Below, in pieces: positions 52,680 to 62,661 of a stretch of 64,000 nucleotides of DNA (position 1 is the stretch's first letter; the number at the start of each line of letters is the position of its first letter). A program made the position numbers and the translations under genes. This stretch comes from Saccharothrix syringae (GTDB taxonomy: Bacteria > Actinomycetota > Actinomycetes > Mycobacteriales > Pseudonocardiaceae), in assembly GCF_009498035.1 (NCBI RefSeq), contig NZ_CP034550.1:2666001-2730000 (forward strand). Direction: 5' to 3'. Under the pieces are notes generated by a model. The model searched no databases and was not told the DNA's origin. It was given only the letters and a program-made list of their open reading frames with translations.

Positions 52680-53686
52680 CCGAACTGCGGGTCGTCGACC
52701 CGAAGACCGCCCCGCCCGCCGCGCGGCCCGCCCGCGGGCTCGGCGTCGACCTGCGCCTGGCCGGCCTGGTCGGCGTGCTCGTCGTGCTGTGCCTGGTCGG
52801 CTGGGCCACCCGGCCCGACAGCTTCCTCACCGAGGCCAACATCTCCACCATGCTGCGCCTGGCCGCCGCCATCGGCGTGGTCAGCGTCGGCATGACGTTC
52901 GTGATCATCAGCGGTGGCATCGACCTGTCCGTCGGGTCGATCGTGGCGCTGTCGAGCGTGTGGATGACCACCGTGGCCACCCAGTCCTACGGGCCCGCCG
53001 TGATGGTGCTGTGCGCGCTGCTGGTGGGCCTGGGCTGCGGCCTGGTCAACGGCGTGCTCATCTCCTACGGCAGGATCGTGCCGTTCATCGCCACCCTCGC
53101 CCTGTACGCCTCCGCCAAGGGCCTGGCCGAACGCCTCTCCGGCCGCCGCACCCAGGTGGTCACCGAAACCGGGTTCACCACCGCGTTCCGCGGCGACCTG
53201 CTGGGCGTGCCGGTGCTGATCTGGCTGCTGGCCGCCGTGTTCGCGGTCGGCTGGGTGGTGCTCAACCGCACCACGTTCGGCCGCCGCACCTTCGCCGTCG
53301 GCGGCAACGCCGAGGCCGCGCGCCTGGCCGGCATCAACGTCAAGCGGCACACCGCCCTCGTCTACGGCATCGCCGGCCTGTGCTGCGGCATCGCCGCGCT
53401 CATGGTCGTCGCCCGCACCACCTCCGGCGCCTCCACCAACGGCATGTTCTACGAGCTGGACGCCATCGCCGCGGTCGTCATCGGCGGCACCCTGCTCACC
53501 GGCGGCCGCGGCTCGCTGATCGGCACCCTCGTCGGCGTCCTCATCTTCACCGTGGTCGGCAACATCTTCACCCAGAACAACCTCGACACCGACATCCAGA
53601 ACATCGCCAAGGGCGTGATCATCGTGGCCGCGGTGCTCCTCCAGCGCACCACCGCCGCCCGCCGCCGGGTACCGCGCACCACCTGA
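52676..53686 (+). CDS. Sugar ABC transporter permease (RbsC family)
   Basis: A 336-residue permease with about ten helices. The signatures are MTFVIISGGIDLSVGSIVALSSV and FAVGGNAEAARLAGINVKRHT. The single permease gene implies a homodimeric channel, unlike the rhamnose-type importer earlier in the window. Coupled to the ATPase gene by a 4-base overlap. Confidence 0.94.
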   Translation: MTELRVVDPKTAPPAARPARGLGVDLRLAGLVGVLVVLCLVGWATRPDSFLTEANISTMLRLAAAIGVVSVGMTFVIISGGIDLSVGSIVALSSVWMTTVATQSYGPAVMVLCALLVGLGCGLVNGVLISYGRIVPFIATLALYASAKGLAERLSGRRTQVVTETGFTTAFRGDLLGVPVLIWLLAAVFAVGWVVLNRTTFGRRTFAVGGNAEAARLAGINVKRHTALVYGIAGLCCGIAALMVVARTTSGASTNGMFYELDAIAAVVIGGTLLTGGRGSLIGTLVGVLIFTVVGNIFTQNNLDTDIQNIAKGVIIVAAVLLQRTTAARRRVPRTT

Positions 53687-53733
53687 GAACCCCCGCCACA
53701 CCACACCCGCCCGCCACACCCGGGAGTACCGCC

Positions 53734-54780
53734 ATGTCCTCACTCGACCGCCGCCGCTTCCTCTGGGGTACCACCGCCGTCGGCACCGCGGCCCTCCTGG
53801 CGGGCTGCACCTCCAACGAACCCGCCAGCTCCGCGCCCGACGCCGTCGCGGCCGGCTCCGGCCAGAACAGCCAACCCGGCAAGGCGGTGACCATCGGCTT
53901 CTCCGCGCCCGCCGCCGACCACGGCTGGATGGCCGCGATGACCAAGAACGCCCGGGCCCAGGCCGAGCGGTTCACCGACGTGACGTTCAAGGCCACCGAG
54001 GGCACCAACGACGTCAACCAGCAGATCGCCCAGGTCGAGACGCTCATCAACGACAAGGTGGACGTGCTCGTCGTGCTGCCGTTCGACGGCAAGGCCCTCA
54101 CCGAGGTCGGCCGCCAGGCCATGGACGCGGGCATCCCGGTCATCAACGTCGACCGGGTCTTCGACACCCCGCTGGCCTACCGCACCTGGATCGGCGGCGA
54201 CAACTACCGCATGGGCGTCAACGCCGGCGAGTTCATCGCCGCCCAGATGAAGGCCAAGGGCGTGGCCAACCCCGTCATCGCCGAGGTCGCGGGCATCGAC
54301 TCCCTGCCGCTGACCCAGGAGCGCAGCCAGGGCTTCAAGGACGCCCTGGCGCGCGGCGGCTTCCAGGTCGGCCCGCGCGTGTCCGCGCAGTTCACCTCCG
54401 AGTCCGGCGAGCAGCAGACCGCCAACCTGCTCCAGTCCGCGAGCAGGCTCGACGCGCTGTGGAACCACGACGACGACCAGGGCATCGGCGTGCTGGCCGC
54501 CATCGAGGGCGCGGGCCGCGGCGAGTTCGTCATGGTCGGCGGCGCGGGCTCGCGCAACATGATGGACCGCATCAAGGCCGACAGCGGCGTGGTCAAGGCC
54601 ACCGTCCTCTACAGCCCGTCCATGGCGTCCTCGGCGATCGCCCTGGCCCGCCTGCTGGGGCAGGCCAAGGGCATCGGCGACCTCGCCGAGCACGACATCC
54701 CCGCGTCGATCACCACCTACTCCGCCGTGGTGACCAAGGAGAACGTCGACCAGTACCTCGACGTCGGCTTCGACTCCTGA
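53734..54780 (+). CDS. Sugar-binding lipoprotein of the ROK-linked importer
   Basis: A 348-residue ribose/inositol-type periplasmic binding protein fold. The N terminus [22 protein letters not shown] has twin Arg and a lipobox, so a Tat-exported lipoprotein is likely. [42 protein letters not shown] and [11 protein letters not shown] follow the family. The bound sugar cannot be read. It is third in the operon. Confidence 0.92.
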   Translation: MSSLDRRRFLWGTTAVGTAALLAGCTSNEPASSAPDAVAAGSGQNSQPGKAVTIGFSAPAADHGWMAAMTKNARAQAERFTDVTFKATEGTNDVNQQIAQVETLINDKVDVLVVLPFDGKALTEVGRQAMDAGIPVINVDRVFDTPLAYRTWIGGDNYRMGVNAGEFIAAQMKAKGVANPVIAEVAGIDSLPLTQERSQGFKDALARGGFQVGPRVSAQFTSESGEQQTANLLQSASRLDALWNHDDDQGIGVLAAIEGAGRGEFVMVGGAGSRNMMDRIKADSGVVKATVLYSPSMASSAIALARLLGQAKGIGDLAEHDIPASITTYSAVVTKENVDQYLDVGFDS

Positions 54781-54809
54781 CCCGCCGTCCACCCCGGAAA
54801 GGTCCCTGA

Positions 54810-55946
54810 ATGACGAAAGAGATCGGCGTGGGCATGGTCGGCCACGCGTTCATGGGCGCGGTGCACTCGCACGCCTGGCGCAGCGTGCACCGCTTCTTCG
54901 ACGTGCCCCTGACCCCCAGGCTCGCCGCGATCGGCGGGCGCGACAAGGCGCGCACCGAGGACGCGGCCGCCAAGTACGGCTGGGCCGCCGCCGAGACCGA
55001 CTGGCGCGCGCTCGTCGAGCGGGACGACGTCGACCTCGTCGACATCTGCACCCCGGGCGACACGCACGCCGAGATCGCCCTCGCCGCCCTGGCCGCGGGC
55101 AAGCACGTGCTGTGCGAGAAACCCCTGGCCAACACGGTCGCCGAAGCCGAGGCGATGACCGCCGCGGCCGAGGAGGCCGCCCGGCGCGGCGTCCGGTCCA
55201 TGGTCGCCTTCAACTACCGGCGCGTCCCCGCCGTCGCCCTGGCCCGCAGGCTCGTCGCCGAGGGCCGCGTCGGCGAGGTCCGGCACGTGCGCGCGGTGTA
55301 CCTCCAGGACTGGCTGTCCGACCCGGCGGCGCCGATGACCTGGCGGCTGCGGCGCGAGCAGGCCGGCTCCGGCGCGCTGGGCGACCTGGGCGCGCACATC
55401 GTCGACGCCGCCCAGTTCGTGACGGGGTCGGAGGTCACCGGCGTCAGCGCGGTCACCGAGACGTTCGTGCGGGAGCGCCCCGACGGCGACGGGCGCGCAC
55501 CGGTGACCGTGGACGACGCGGCGATCTTCCTCGCGCGCTTCTCCTCGGGCGCCCTGGGCACGTTCGAGGCCACCCGCTACGCCCTGGGCCGCAAGAACGC
55601 CATGCGGCTGGAGGTCAACGGCGACCGCGGCAGCCTCGCGTTCGACTTCGAGTCGATGAACGAGCTGTCGGTGTACTTCGAGGAAGGCGGGACGTCGGGC
55701 TTCCGGCGCATTCTCGTCACCGAGGCCGACCACCCGTACGTGGGAGCCTGGTGGCCACCCGGCCACCTCATCGGCTACGAGCACACGTTCACCCACGAGG
55801 CCGCGGACTTCCTGACCGCGATCGGCGGGGGTGCGGACCCGGAACCGGGCTTCGCCGACGGCCTGCGCGTGCAGCGGGTGCTGGCGGCCGTGGAGGAGAG
55901 CGCCGCCAATCGGTCCGAGTGGACCGGGATCGGAGGGACGGCATGA
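54810..55946 (+). CDS. Gfo/Idh/MocA-family oxidoreductase
   Basis: A 378-residue NAD(P)-dependent sugar or inositol dehydrogenase. The Rossmann part includes [18 protein letters not shown]. The catalytic signature [11 protein letters not shown] supplies the Lys of EKP. The C-terminal substrate domain has [23 protein letters not shown] 54810 follows GGAAAGG. It probably oxidises the imported sugar and overlaps the next gene by 4 bp. Confidence 0.94.
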   Translation: MTKEIGVGMVGHAFMGAVHSHAWRSVHRFFDVPLTPRLAAIGGRDKARTEDAAAKYGWAAAETDWRALVERDDVDLVDICTPGDTHAEIALAALAAGKHVLCEKPLANTVAEAEAMTAAAEEAARRGVRSMVAFNYRRVPAVALARRLVAEGRVGEVRHVRAVYLQDWLSDPAAPMTWRLRREQAGSGALGDLGAHIVDAAQFVTGSEVTGVSAVTETFVRERPDGDGRAPVTVDDAAIFLARFSSGALGTFEATRYALGRKNAMRLEVNGDRGSLAFDFESMNELSVYFEEGGTSGFRRILVTEADHPYVGAWWPPGHLIGYEHTFTHEAADFLTAIGGGADPEPGFADGLRVQRVLAAVEESAANRSEWTGIGGTA

Positions 55947-56947
55947 GCCGCCCGGTCACCCTGTTCACCGGCCAGTGGGCCGACCTGCCGTTCGAGGAGG
56001 TGTGCCGGCTCGCCGCCGGCTGGGGCTACGACGGCCTGGAGATCGCCTGCGCCGGCGACCACTTCGAGGTCGACAAGGCCCTGGCGGACGAGGGGTACGT
56101 CGCGGCCAAGCGCGAGGTGCTGGCCCGCCACGGCCTGGGCGTGTGGACCATCTCCAACCACCTCGTGGGCCAGGCCGTGTGCGACGACCCGATCGACTTC
56201 CGCCACCGGGCGATCCTCCCGGCCCGCATCTGGGGCGACGGCTCACCGGAGGGCGTGCGGCAACGCGCGGCGGCGGAGATGGCGGACACGGCGCGCGCGG
56301 CGGCACTGCTCGGCGTCGACACGGTGGTCGGGTTCACCGGGTCGTCGACCTGGAAGTACGTGGCGATGTTCCCGCCCGTGCCGCAGTCGGTGATCGACGA
56401 GGGGTACGAGGACTTCGCCCGGCGCTGGAACCCGGTGCTCGACGTCTTCGACGAGGTGGGCGTGCGGTTCGCGCACGAAGTTCACCCGTCCGAGATCGCC
56501 TACGACTACTGGACGACCAAGCGCGCGCTGGAGGCCGTCGGCAACCGGGCGGCGTTCGGGCTCAACTGGGACCCGTCGCACTTCGTGTGGCAGGACCTCG
56601 ACCCGGTCGGTTTCATCCTCGACTTCGCCGACCGGATCTACCACGTGGACTGCAAGGACACCAAGAAGCGCCTCGACGGCCGCAACGGGCGGCTGGGTTC
56701 CCACCTGGCGTGGGCCGACCCGCGGCGGGGGTGGGACTTCGTGTCCACCGGGCACGGTGACGTGCCGTGGGAGTCGTGCTTCCGGGCGCTGAACGCGATC
56801 GGGTACCGGGGGCCGATCTCGGTGGAGTGGGAGGACGCGGGGATGGACCGGTTGCGGGGGGCGGAGGAGGCGGTCGGGTTCGTGCGCCGGCACCTGTTCG
56901 AGCCGCCGGCGGCGTCTTTCGACGCCGCGTTCAGCGCGGGGGAGTGA
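55943..56947 (+). CDS. Sugar phosphate isomerase/epimerase (xylose-isomerase-like TIM barrel)
   Basis: A 334-residue TIM-barrel enzyme of the AP endonuclease 2/xylose isomerase-like family. Metal ligands are expected in [11 protein letters not shown] (Glu), [11 protein letters not shown] (Asp/His), [10 protein letters not shown] (Asp/His) and [11 protein letters not shown] (Glu). ATG 55943 overlaps the oxidoreductase stop. It likely isomerises or epimerises the oxidised product in the same pathway and ends the operon before a hairpin. Confidence 0.92.
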   Translation: MSRPVTLFTGQWADLPFEEVCRLAAGWGYDGLEIACAGDHFEVDKALADEGYVAAKREVLARHGLGVWTISNHLVGQAVCDDPIDFRHRAILPARIWGDGSPEGVRQRAAAEMADTARAAALLGVDTVVGFTGSSTWKYVAMFPPVPQSVIDEGYEDFARRWNPVLDVFDEVGVRFAHEVHPSEIAYDYWTTKRALEAVGNRAAFGLNWDPSHFVWQDLDPVGFILDFADRIYHVDCKDTKKRLDGRNGRLGSHLAWADPRRGWDFVSTGHGDVPWESCFRALNAIGYRGPISVEWEDAGMDRLRGAEEAVGFVRRHLFEPPAASFDAAFSAGE

Positions 56948-56953
56948 GGTGGG

Positions 56954-56986
56954 GGTGTCCCGCCCTTTGGGGGTGGGCGGGACACC
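56954..56986 (+). terminator. Hairpin terminator after the sugar operon
   Basis: GGTGTCCCGCCC and GGGCGGGACACC make a perfect 12-bp stem with a 9-base loop, 6 bp after the stop. Confidence 0.9.
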
Positions 56987-57351
56987 TCGTTCCTGCGGGG
57001 GGTGGGGGTTTTCGGTAAGATCGGGTTCGGTGGGCTCGTCGGGGCTGGCGTCGCTCGATCGGGTGAACATCGGCGGAAAATGTACGGAAACGGTGTTCCC
57101 GATCATCGGTTAGATCATGAGGAGCGCCCGAACCACCCGGACTGCCCGACGGACCTCGCCCCGACGACGCCCTGACCACGGCCAGGACCACGACCCTGGC
57201 CGCGTCTCCCGACCAGGACTGCAACCCCAGCCGCAGCCGCCCGGACGAGTCGACCGACCCGCGCCACCGGTGCCGGTGCCGGTGCACACCACCGGATGGC
57301 GGAGTTCGCGGCAGCCGGACCCGTTGTGCGGCAAGGCCAAGGGGCACGGGA
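56987..57351. other. Intergenic region after the sugar operon
   Basis: No gene is supported. The block includes TGTACGGAA (57081-57089), the complement of a word found in the ROK operator zone (TTCCGTACA at 50853). The rest is Pro/Arg-coding-looking GC-rich sequence without start or ribosome site. Confidence 0.45.
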
Positions 57352-57942
57352 CTACGACGCGCCGGTCGCGGGTGGGGCCGGGCCACCCCCGGCCTGACCG
57401 TCGAACCGCCGAACCTGGGCCAGGCAGGCGGCGCGCACCTCCACCCGCAGCTCGCCCTCCGACCGGGTGCGCCGCTCCCAGTCGTCCAGCAGGTCGTGCG
57501 CCCGGTACAGCGGCAGGTCCCCGACCTCCTCCCGCGCCAGCCCTTCGGCCAGCTCCGCGACTTTCTGCAGCACCCAGTACTCGCCCGCCTGCCCGGCCAG
57601 GTACAACTCCGCGAGCCGGGAGAACGCCAGCCCGACGGCCACGCCCGCCGAACCCGGGATGGCCACCCCCAGTTCGGCGAACACCTCGGGCACCAGGTCG
57701 CGCACCGCCCCCGGATCCGTGCCGTCCAGCCCGGCCAGGGTGCGCAGCGCCGGGCCGTCGAAGCCGTGCGCCAACCAGTCGGCCGCCCACCACGGCAGGT
57801 CCTCCGGCGGCGCCTGGCCGCCGGCCCACCACGTCGCGGCGAGTGCCGGGGGCGGGGGCGAAACCGGAGCCGAGGTCGGAGCCGGCGGCGGAGGCGGGAG
57901 TGGGGGTGGAGGCGGGGGTGGGGTGTCGATTTCCTCGGTCAC
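57352..57942 (-). CDS. Proline-rich hypothetical protein
   Basis: A 196-residue protein of unknown function. The N-terminal third is disordered and rich in proline (PPPPPPPLPPPPPAP). The rest is folded and helical: PWWAADWLAHGFDGPALRTLAG, PEVFAELGVAIPG, AFSRLAELYLAGQ, and LPLYRAHDLLDDWERR. It has neither a signal peptide nor a membrane helix. GTG 57942 is used, since upstream of it lies an 18-bp tandem repeat. It follows the reductase gene in the same direction. Confidence 0.65.
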   Translation of the reverse strand: MTEEIDTPPPPPPPLPPPPPAPTSAPVSPPPPALAATWWAGGQAPPEDLPWWAADWLAHGFDGPALRTLAGLDGTDPGAVRDLVPEVFAELGVAIPGSAGVAVGLAFSRLAELYLAGQAGEYWVLQKVAELAEGLAREEVGDLPLYRAHDLLDDWERRTRSEGELRVEVRAACLAQVRRFDGQAGGGPAPPATGAS

Positions 57943-57963
57943 CGGCGCCTTTCCCCGAGCACG

Positions 57964-58026
57964 GGCACATCGCGGGTCACCGGCACATCGCGGGTCACCG
58001 GCACATAGCGGGTCATCGGTACATCG
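57964..58026. repeat. 18-bp tandem repeat (about 3.5 copies)
   Basis: GGCACATCGCGGGTCACC occurs at 57964 and 57982, then with two changes at 58000, and partly at 58018. It lies between two genes read leftward, just upstream of the proline-rich protein start. It is a possible variable locus or operator array. Confidence 0.8.
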
Positions 58027-58063
58027 TGCGCGGCGGATGCCGTTGCGGCGAGCGGATTTCCGT

Positions 58064-59023
58064 TCAACCGACCACCTCCCACCCCACCCCCAACCGGTCC
58101 AGGAACCCGGCCGGCTCCACGACCTGCGCGGGCGCCAGCACCCCCGGCCGCACGTCCCCCTCCGCCAAGCGCAAAGCCAGCTCCGCCGCCACGACCGCCG
58201 TCGTGCCGTACGGGTCGGTGCCCCATGCCGCACCGCGGGCGCGGCGGCCGTCGGGAGCGGTGGCGAATGCCGCCATACGCCACTCGTTCGTGTGACGTTC
58301 CTCCTCGCCCAGCACCGGGGGCAGGGTCTCCGCGAACTCCGCGGTGAGCCCCCCGAACGCCGCGGCCAGGTCGGGCAGCACCACGCCCTGCACCCGCCGC
58401 GCGGTCACGTGCCGGGGCACGGTGATCGTCCCGGGCAGCCCGAAGGCCACCGCCCCCGGCCCGACCTCGTCCGCCTCGACCACCAGGTCCGTGCGCCACT
58501 CGCCCCGCGAGTACTGGAACGCCCCGGTGGTCAGCCGGTCACCCGCCAGGGCCATCGACCGGCCCGTGCCGCGCGACGCCGCCCCGGACGCCTGGCGCAG
58601 GTCGGCCACGGTCAGCACGTCCACCTCCCCCAGCTCCCGCGCCACCAGGTGCGCGACCAGGTCACCGGGCACCCCGTCGTCGGTCGCGGCGGGCACCGCG
58701 GTCACCCCCGCCTCGACCGCCGCGCCGGCGAACCCGTCGAACACCTCCTTGACGAACCACTGCTCGCCGCTGGTGTCCAGGTAGTGGCACCCCGCCGCGA
58801 GGGCCGCGCGCAGCACGGGTTCGCCGTGCGCGGCGAACGGTGCCACCGCACTGACCACCACCGCGCACCCCCGGAACGCCGCCACCAGCGCGTCCGGGTC
58901 GTCCAGGGGCGCCACCACGGGCCCCCGCCGCCCCACCGGCACCACCTCGGCACCCCGCCTGCCCAACTCCTCGACCACCAGGCCACCGGTGAACCCGCCG
59001 GCCCCGTACACCGCGATCCGCAA
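58064..59023 (-). CDS. Saccharopine-dehydrogenase-like NAD(P)-binding oxidoreductase
   Basis: A 319-residue soluble reductase. The N terminus LRIAVYGAGGFTGGLVVEELGRRG is the dinucleotide fold, then VVSAVAPFAAHGEPVLRAALAAGCHYLDTSGE, the typical second signature of the family (also in trans-acting enoyl reductases). The catalytic role is not known. Start TTG 59023 is chosen for GGAGGG 6 bp upstream; the long frame before it is not family-like. It is divergent from an XRE regulator. Confidence 0.88.
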   Translation of the reverse strand: MRIAVYGAGGFTGGLVVEELGRRGAEVVPVGRRGPVVAPLDDPDALVAAFRGCAVVVSAVAPFAAHGEPVLRAALAAGCHYLDTSGEQWFVKEVFDGFAGAAVEAGVTAVPAATDDGVPGDLVAHLVARELGEVDVLTVADLRQASGAASRGTGRSMALAGDRLTTGAFQYSRGEWRTDLVVEADEVGPGAVAFGLPGTITVPRHVTARRVQGVVLPDLAAAFGGLTAEFAETLPPVLGEEERHTNEWRMAAFATAPDGRRARGAAWGTDPYGTTAVVAAELALRLAEGDVRPGVLAPAQVVEPAGFLDRLGVGWEVVG

Positions 59024-59171
59024 AGCACCCTCCGGAAGAAGAGACCAACCCTCGGCACCAAGCCCACCCCGCACCGCGCGGACCAGCCACACCCCGCGCT
59101 GGGTGGGCACCGGCTGCCTGGTCATCGCAGGGTCAGGCAGGGCACCCGGCCGCGCGGGCAGGATGGGCGGC

Positions 59172-60035
59172 ATGAGCACGACACTCGGCGACTTCCTGCG
59201 CACCAGGCGCGGCCGGCTGAGCCCCGGGGACGCGGGCATCCGCTCCTACGGCGCCCGCCGCGTCCCGGGCCTGCGCCGCGAGGAGCTGGCCCAGCTCGCG
59301 GGCGTCAGCGTCACCTACTACACCCGCCTGGAGCAGGGCCAGAGCCACCAGGCGTCGTGGTCGGTCGTCGAGGCGCTGGCCGACGCGCTGCGGCTCACCC
59401 CGGACGAGCGAGGCTACCTGCACCGCCTCGCCCGGCCGGAACCCGCGCCCGCGCGCCCACCCGCCCTCCCGGCCACCGCGCGGCCCGCGACCCGGCAGCT
59501 GATCGAGGCGATGCCGGACGTGGCGGCGCTCGTCGTCGACCACCGGACCGACGTGCTGGCCTGGAACGCCCTGGGGCACCTGCTGCTGGCCGGGCACCTG
59601 GACCCGGGCGCGCCGGACCGCCCCGCCGACCGGCCCAACCTGACCCGGATGACGTTCCGGGACGCCCACTACGCCGCCCTGGCCCCGGACTGGGACGTCG
59701 TCGCGGCGTGCGTGGTCGCCGCCCTGCGCATCACCGCCGCCCACCACAAGGACGACCCGCGGCTGGCCGGGCTGATCGGTGAGCTGACCATGCACAGCGA
59801 GGACTTCGCCGCGCTGTGGGCGGCGCACCCGGTGGCCAGCCACCCGTACGGGCCGCGCGTGGTGCGCCACCCCGAGGTCGGCGACCTGCACCTGGAGCTG
59901 GAGACCACCGAGCTGCTCGACGGCAGCGGCCACCGGCTGGTCACCTACAGCGCGGCGCCCGGCACGCCCGCGCACCACTCGCTGCGGCTGCTGAAGCTGA
60001 ACTACCAGGTGACCGGCAGCGACCTCAGCCCGTAG
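59172..60035 (+). CDS. XRE-family regulator with MmyB-like ligand domain
   Basis: A 287-residue regulator. The HTH (about 1-80) has LGDFLRTRRGRLSP, the conserved RRVPGLRREELAQLAGVSVTYYTRLEQGQ, and LRLTPDERGYLHRLA. The C-terminal MmyB-like sensor domain (about 105-280) includes DVAALVVDHRTDVLAWNALGHLLL and FAALWAAHPVASHPYG. From memory such proteins control neighbouring oxidoreductase genes, so the divergent saccharopine-dehydrogenase-like gene is the likely target. Its 3' end overlaps the P450 gene by 34 bp. Confidence 0.93.
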   Translation: MSTTLGDFLRTRRGRLSPGDAGIRSYGARRVPGLRREELAQLAGVSVTYYTRLEQGQSHQASWSVVEALADALRLTPDERGYLHRLARPEPAPARPPALPATARPATRQLIEAMPDVAALVVDHRTDVLAWNALGHLLLAGHLDPGAPDRPADRPNLTRMTFRDAHYAALAPDWDVVAACVVAALRITAAHHKDDPRLAGLIGELTMHSEDFAALWAAHPVASHPYGPRVVRHPEVGDLHLELETTELLDGSGHRLVTYSAAPGTPAHHSLRLLKLNYQVTGSDLSP

Positions 60036-61165
60036 ATCGGGGCGTCGAACCGGAACCCGACCTCCTCGAACGGCACGGCCAGGCGCAGCCCCGGCAGCTC
60101 GGCCACCAGCGCCCGCAGCGCGACCCGCATCTCCACCCGCGCCAGCAGCTGGCCGATGCACTGGTGCACGCCGCTGCCGAAGGCCAGGTGCGACTTCGCC
60201 GGTCGCCGCAGGTCGAGGCGGTCGGGGTCGGGGAACTCCGCCGGGTCCCGGTTCGCCGCGAACAGCGACGCGACCACGCCGTCGCCGGGGCCCAGCCCCC
60301 AGCCCGGGACCTCGCCGGCCACCGCGCGGACCACGCCGTGGTGCACGGGGCTGAGGTAGCGCAGCAGCTCCTCGACCGCGTCGTCGACCAGGTCCGGTTC
60401 GGCGACCAGCGCGTCCCACCACGCCCGGTCGCGCAGCAGGGCCAGCACGGACAGCGCGATGGAGTTCGCCGTGGTCTCGTGCCCGCCGACCAGCAGCAGC
60501 ACGGTCATGCCGACCGCCTCCTCGACGGTCAGCGACTCGTCGGCGACCAGCCGGCTCACCAGGTCGTCGCGCGGCCGCTCGCGCCGCGACCGCACCAGGT
60601 CCGCGAGGTAGGCGTGCAGCTCGTCCAGCGCCGCCCGCACCCGCGCCGCGGGCAGCGACCGGTCCAGGTGGGCGCGGCTGCGGGTGGAGAAGAACTCCTG
60701 GTCCGCCACCGGCACGCCGAGCAGCAGGCAGATCACGTCGGACGGCACGGGCAGCGCGAACCCGGCCACCAGGTCCGCCGGGCGCGGTCCGGCGCGCAGC
60801 GCGTCCAGCCGCTCCCGCGCGATGCGCTCGACCTCGGGCCGCAGCGCGTCCATCCGGCGGGCGGTGAACTCGCCGGTGAGCAGCCGCCGGTAGCGGGTGT
60901 GCGCGGGCGGGTCGGTCACCAGGAAGCTGCCCGGCGCGGCCGCCCGGTCCACCACCGGCCGCAGCTGCGGGTAGCCGGGCGTGGCCGGGTTCGAGCTGAA
61001 CCGCTCGTGGTCGCGCAGGACGGCGCGCACGTCGGCGTACCGGGTGACCAGGTGCGCCCGCTGGCCGTGCCGCAGTGAGACCGGGCACACCGGCGCGGAT
61101 TCGCGCAGCTCGGCGAACTCGGCGGGCGGGTCGAAGCCGGGGCGCCGCGGGATCGGGTACTCCAC
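60002..61165 (-). CDS. Cytochrome P450
   Basis: A 387-residue soluble bacterial P450. The I-helix oxygen-binding motif is GGHETTANS, the K-helix ExxR lies in ELLRYLS, and the haem-binding loop is FGSGVHQCIG with Cys336. The N terminus is short (VEYPIPRRPGFDPP), so GTG 61165 was chosen. Hydroxylation of a small molecule is expected; the substrate is unknown. No ferredoxin gene is adjacent. A CoA transferase gene starts 30 bp away on the other strand, and the 3' end overlaps the XRE gene. Confidence 0.95.
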   Translation of the reverse strand: MEYPIPRRPGFDPPAEFAELRESAPVCPVSLRHGQRAHLVTRYADVRAVLRDHERFSSNPATPGYPQLRPVVDRAAAPGSFLVTDPPAHTRYRRLLTGEFTARRMDALRPEVERIARERLDALRAGPRPADLVAGFALPVPSDVICLLLGVPVADQEFFSTRSRAHLDRSLPAARVRAALDELHAYLADLVRSRRERPRDDLVSRLVADESLTVEEAVGMTVLLLVGGHETTANSIALSVLALLRDRAWWDALVAEPDLVDDAVEELLRYLSPVHHGVVRAVAGEVPGWGLGPGDGVVASLFAANRDPAEFPDPDRLDLRRPAKSHLAFGSGVHQCIGQLLARVEMRVALRALVAELPGLRLAVPFEEVGFRFDAPIYGLRSLPVTW

Positions 61166-61195
61166 GCCACCGACCCTAGCGGCGAGACTGGTCGC

Positions 61196-62464
61196 GTGGA
61201 CGCGACGACGGCGGCGATGTGGGCGGCACTGGGCGGGCGCCCCGGGCTGGTGGCCGGGGTGACCTACCGGCGGGCGGGGGACGTGCTGGCGGCGCGCCTG
61301 CCCGTGCGGGACTTCGCGCGCGCCGCGGTCGGCGCGTGCTCGCTGGCCGCCGCCGAGCTGCTGGCCGCGCGCAACGGCACGCCCGTGCCCCGGGTCGAGG
61401 TCGACGAGGGCGCGGTGGCCGCGGCGTTCGTCAGCGAGCGCCACGGCGGCACCACGGGGTTCGCCCCGCTGTCCCGCTTCTGGCGCACCGCCGACGGGTG
61501 GGTGCGCACCCACGCCAACTACCCGCACCACCGCGACCGGCTCCTCACCGCGCTGGGCGCCGCCGACGACGACCCCGCGTCCGTCGAACGGGCCCTGGCC
61601 GCGCGCCGGGCGGTCGAGGTGCAGGAGGAGGTGTACGCGGCGGGCGGCCTGGCGGTCGCGGTCGCCGCGGCACCGGACCCGGCGCGGTACCCGCTGGTCA
61701 CGAGCCGGCCGACCGGGCACGCCAAGCGCTTGCGCCCCGCCTCCCTGCCCGCCGAGGGGGTGCGGGTGCTCGACCTGACCAGGGTGCTGGCGGGCCCGGT
61801 GGCCACCCGCACGCTCGCCCTGCTCGGCGCGGACGTGCTCCGCGTCGACCCGCCGCACCTGCCCGAGGACCCCGCGACCCACGCCGACACCGGCCGGGGC
61901 AAGCGCTCCACCCTGCTCGACCTCGACGACCCGGGCGACCGGCGCGCCTTCGACGCGCTGCTGGACCGGGCCGACGTCGTGGTCACCGGCTACCGCCCCG
62001 GCGCCCTGGACCGCCGCGGCCTGGCCCCCCGGGCGCTGCTCGACCGCAACCCGGGCCTGGTCGTCGCCCGCCTGTCCGCCTGGGGCGACCGGCCGGGCTG
62101 GGCCGGCCGCCGCGGCTTCGACAGCCTCGTGCAGGCGGGCACCGGCATCGCGGCCGTCGAGGGCGGGCCGGACCGCCCCGGCGCGCTCCCGGCGCAGGCC
62201 CTCGACCACGGCACCGGCTACCTGCTGGCCGCCGCCGTGCTGCGCGCCCTGGGCGAGGGCGGCGGGCACGTCGAGCTGTCCCTGGCCGCCACCGCGTCCT
62301 GGCTGCTGCACGAGGTCCACCGCACCCCCGCGGCGGGCGGGTACGACCCCGGGCGGTGGCTGTCCGAGACCGGCGCCCTCCCGCCGGTGCGCTACGACGG
62401 CGCGCCCGCGACGTGGGGCCGCGCGGCGACGCCGTGGGGCGGGGACGAGCCGGAATGGCTCTGA
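61196..62464 (+). CDS. CoA transferase family III (CaiB/BaiF-like)
   Basis: A 422-residue enzyme. The C-terminal half carries the family core: RVLDLTRVLAGPVATRTLALLGADVLRVDPP, GRGKRSTLLDLDDPGDR, RADVVVTGYRPGALDRRGL and AQALDHGTGYLLAAAVLRAL. The usual catalytic Asp lies in the segment HADTGRGK. The N-terminal half is a weaker second domain, as in two-domain members. It may activate an acid as its CoA ester. It is divergent from the P450 gene. Confidence 0.88.
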   Translation: MDATTAAMWAALGGRPGLVAGVTYRRAGDVLAARLPVRDFARAAVGACSLAAAELLAARNGTPVPRVEVDEGAVAAAFVSERHGGTTGFAPLSRFWRTADGWVRTHANYPHHRDRLLTALGAADDDPASVERALAARRAVEVQEEVYAAGGLAVAVAAAPDPARYPLVTSRPTGHAKRLRPASLPAEGVRVLDLTRVLAGPVATRTLALLGADVLRVDPPHLPEDPATHADTGRGKRSTLLDLDDPGDRRAFDALLDRADVVVTGYRPGALDRRGLAPRALLDRNPGLVVARLSAWGDRPGWAGRRGFDSLVQAGTGIAAVEGGPDRPGALPAQALDHGTGYLLAAAVLRALGEGGGHVELSLAATASWLLHEVHRTPAAGGYDPGRWLSETGALPPVRYDGAPATWGRAATPWGGDEPEWL

Positions 62465-62468
62465 ACTG

Positions 62469-62483
62469 AGTCCACTGTGGACT
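62469..62483. promoter_or_regulatory. Perfect palindrome upstream of the kinase gene
   Basis: AGTCCACTGTGGACT is a 15-bp perfect dyad 4 bp after the CoA transferase stop. The single-base centre does not suit a hairpin loop, so an operator is more likely than a terminator. Confidence 0.4.
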
Positions 62484-62661
62484 GTTCGTCGCCCTTGTTG
62501 AACGGGCGCGTTCTGGATGCCGCGGGCCACGTGGTGCGGGCGGACCCGCGTGGTGAGCGGACAAACCCCTACTGGAAGTGTTACGACTGAAACGCGCGTT
62601 CGAGTGATCACCCGATCGGGTACCCGTGGCGATGAACGTGCGCATGACGTTGGGAGCACCG

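Noticed and set aside
57117..58295. 392-aa Pro/Arg-rich plus-strand protein
   Set aside because: Antisense to the proline-rich gene and the reductase; composition is a mirror effect.
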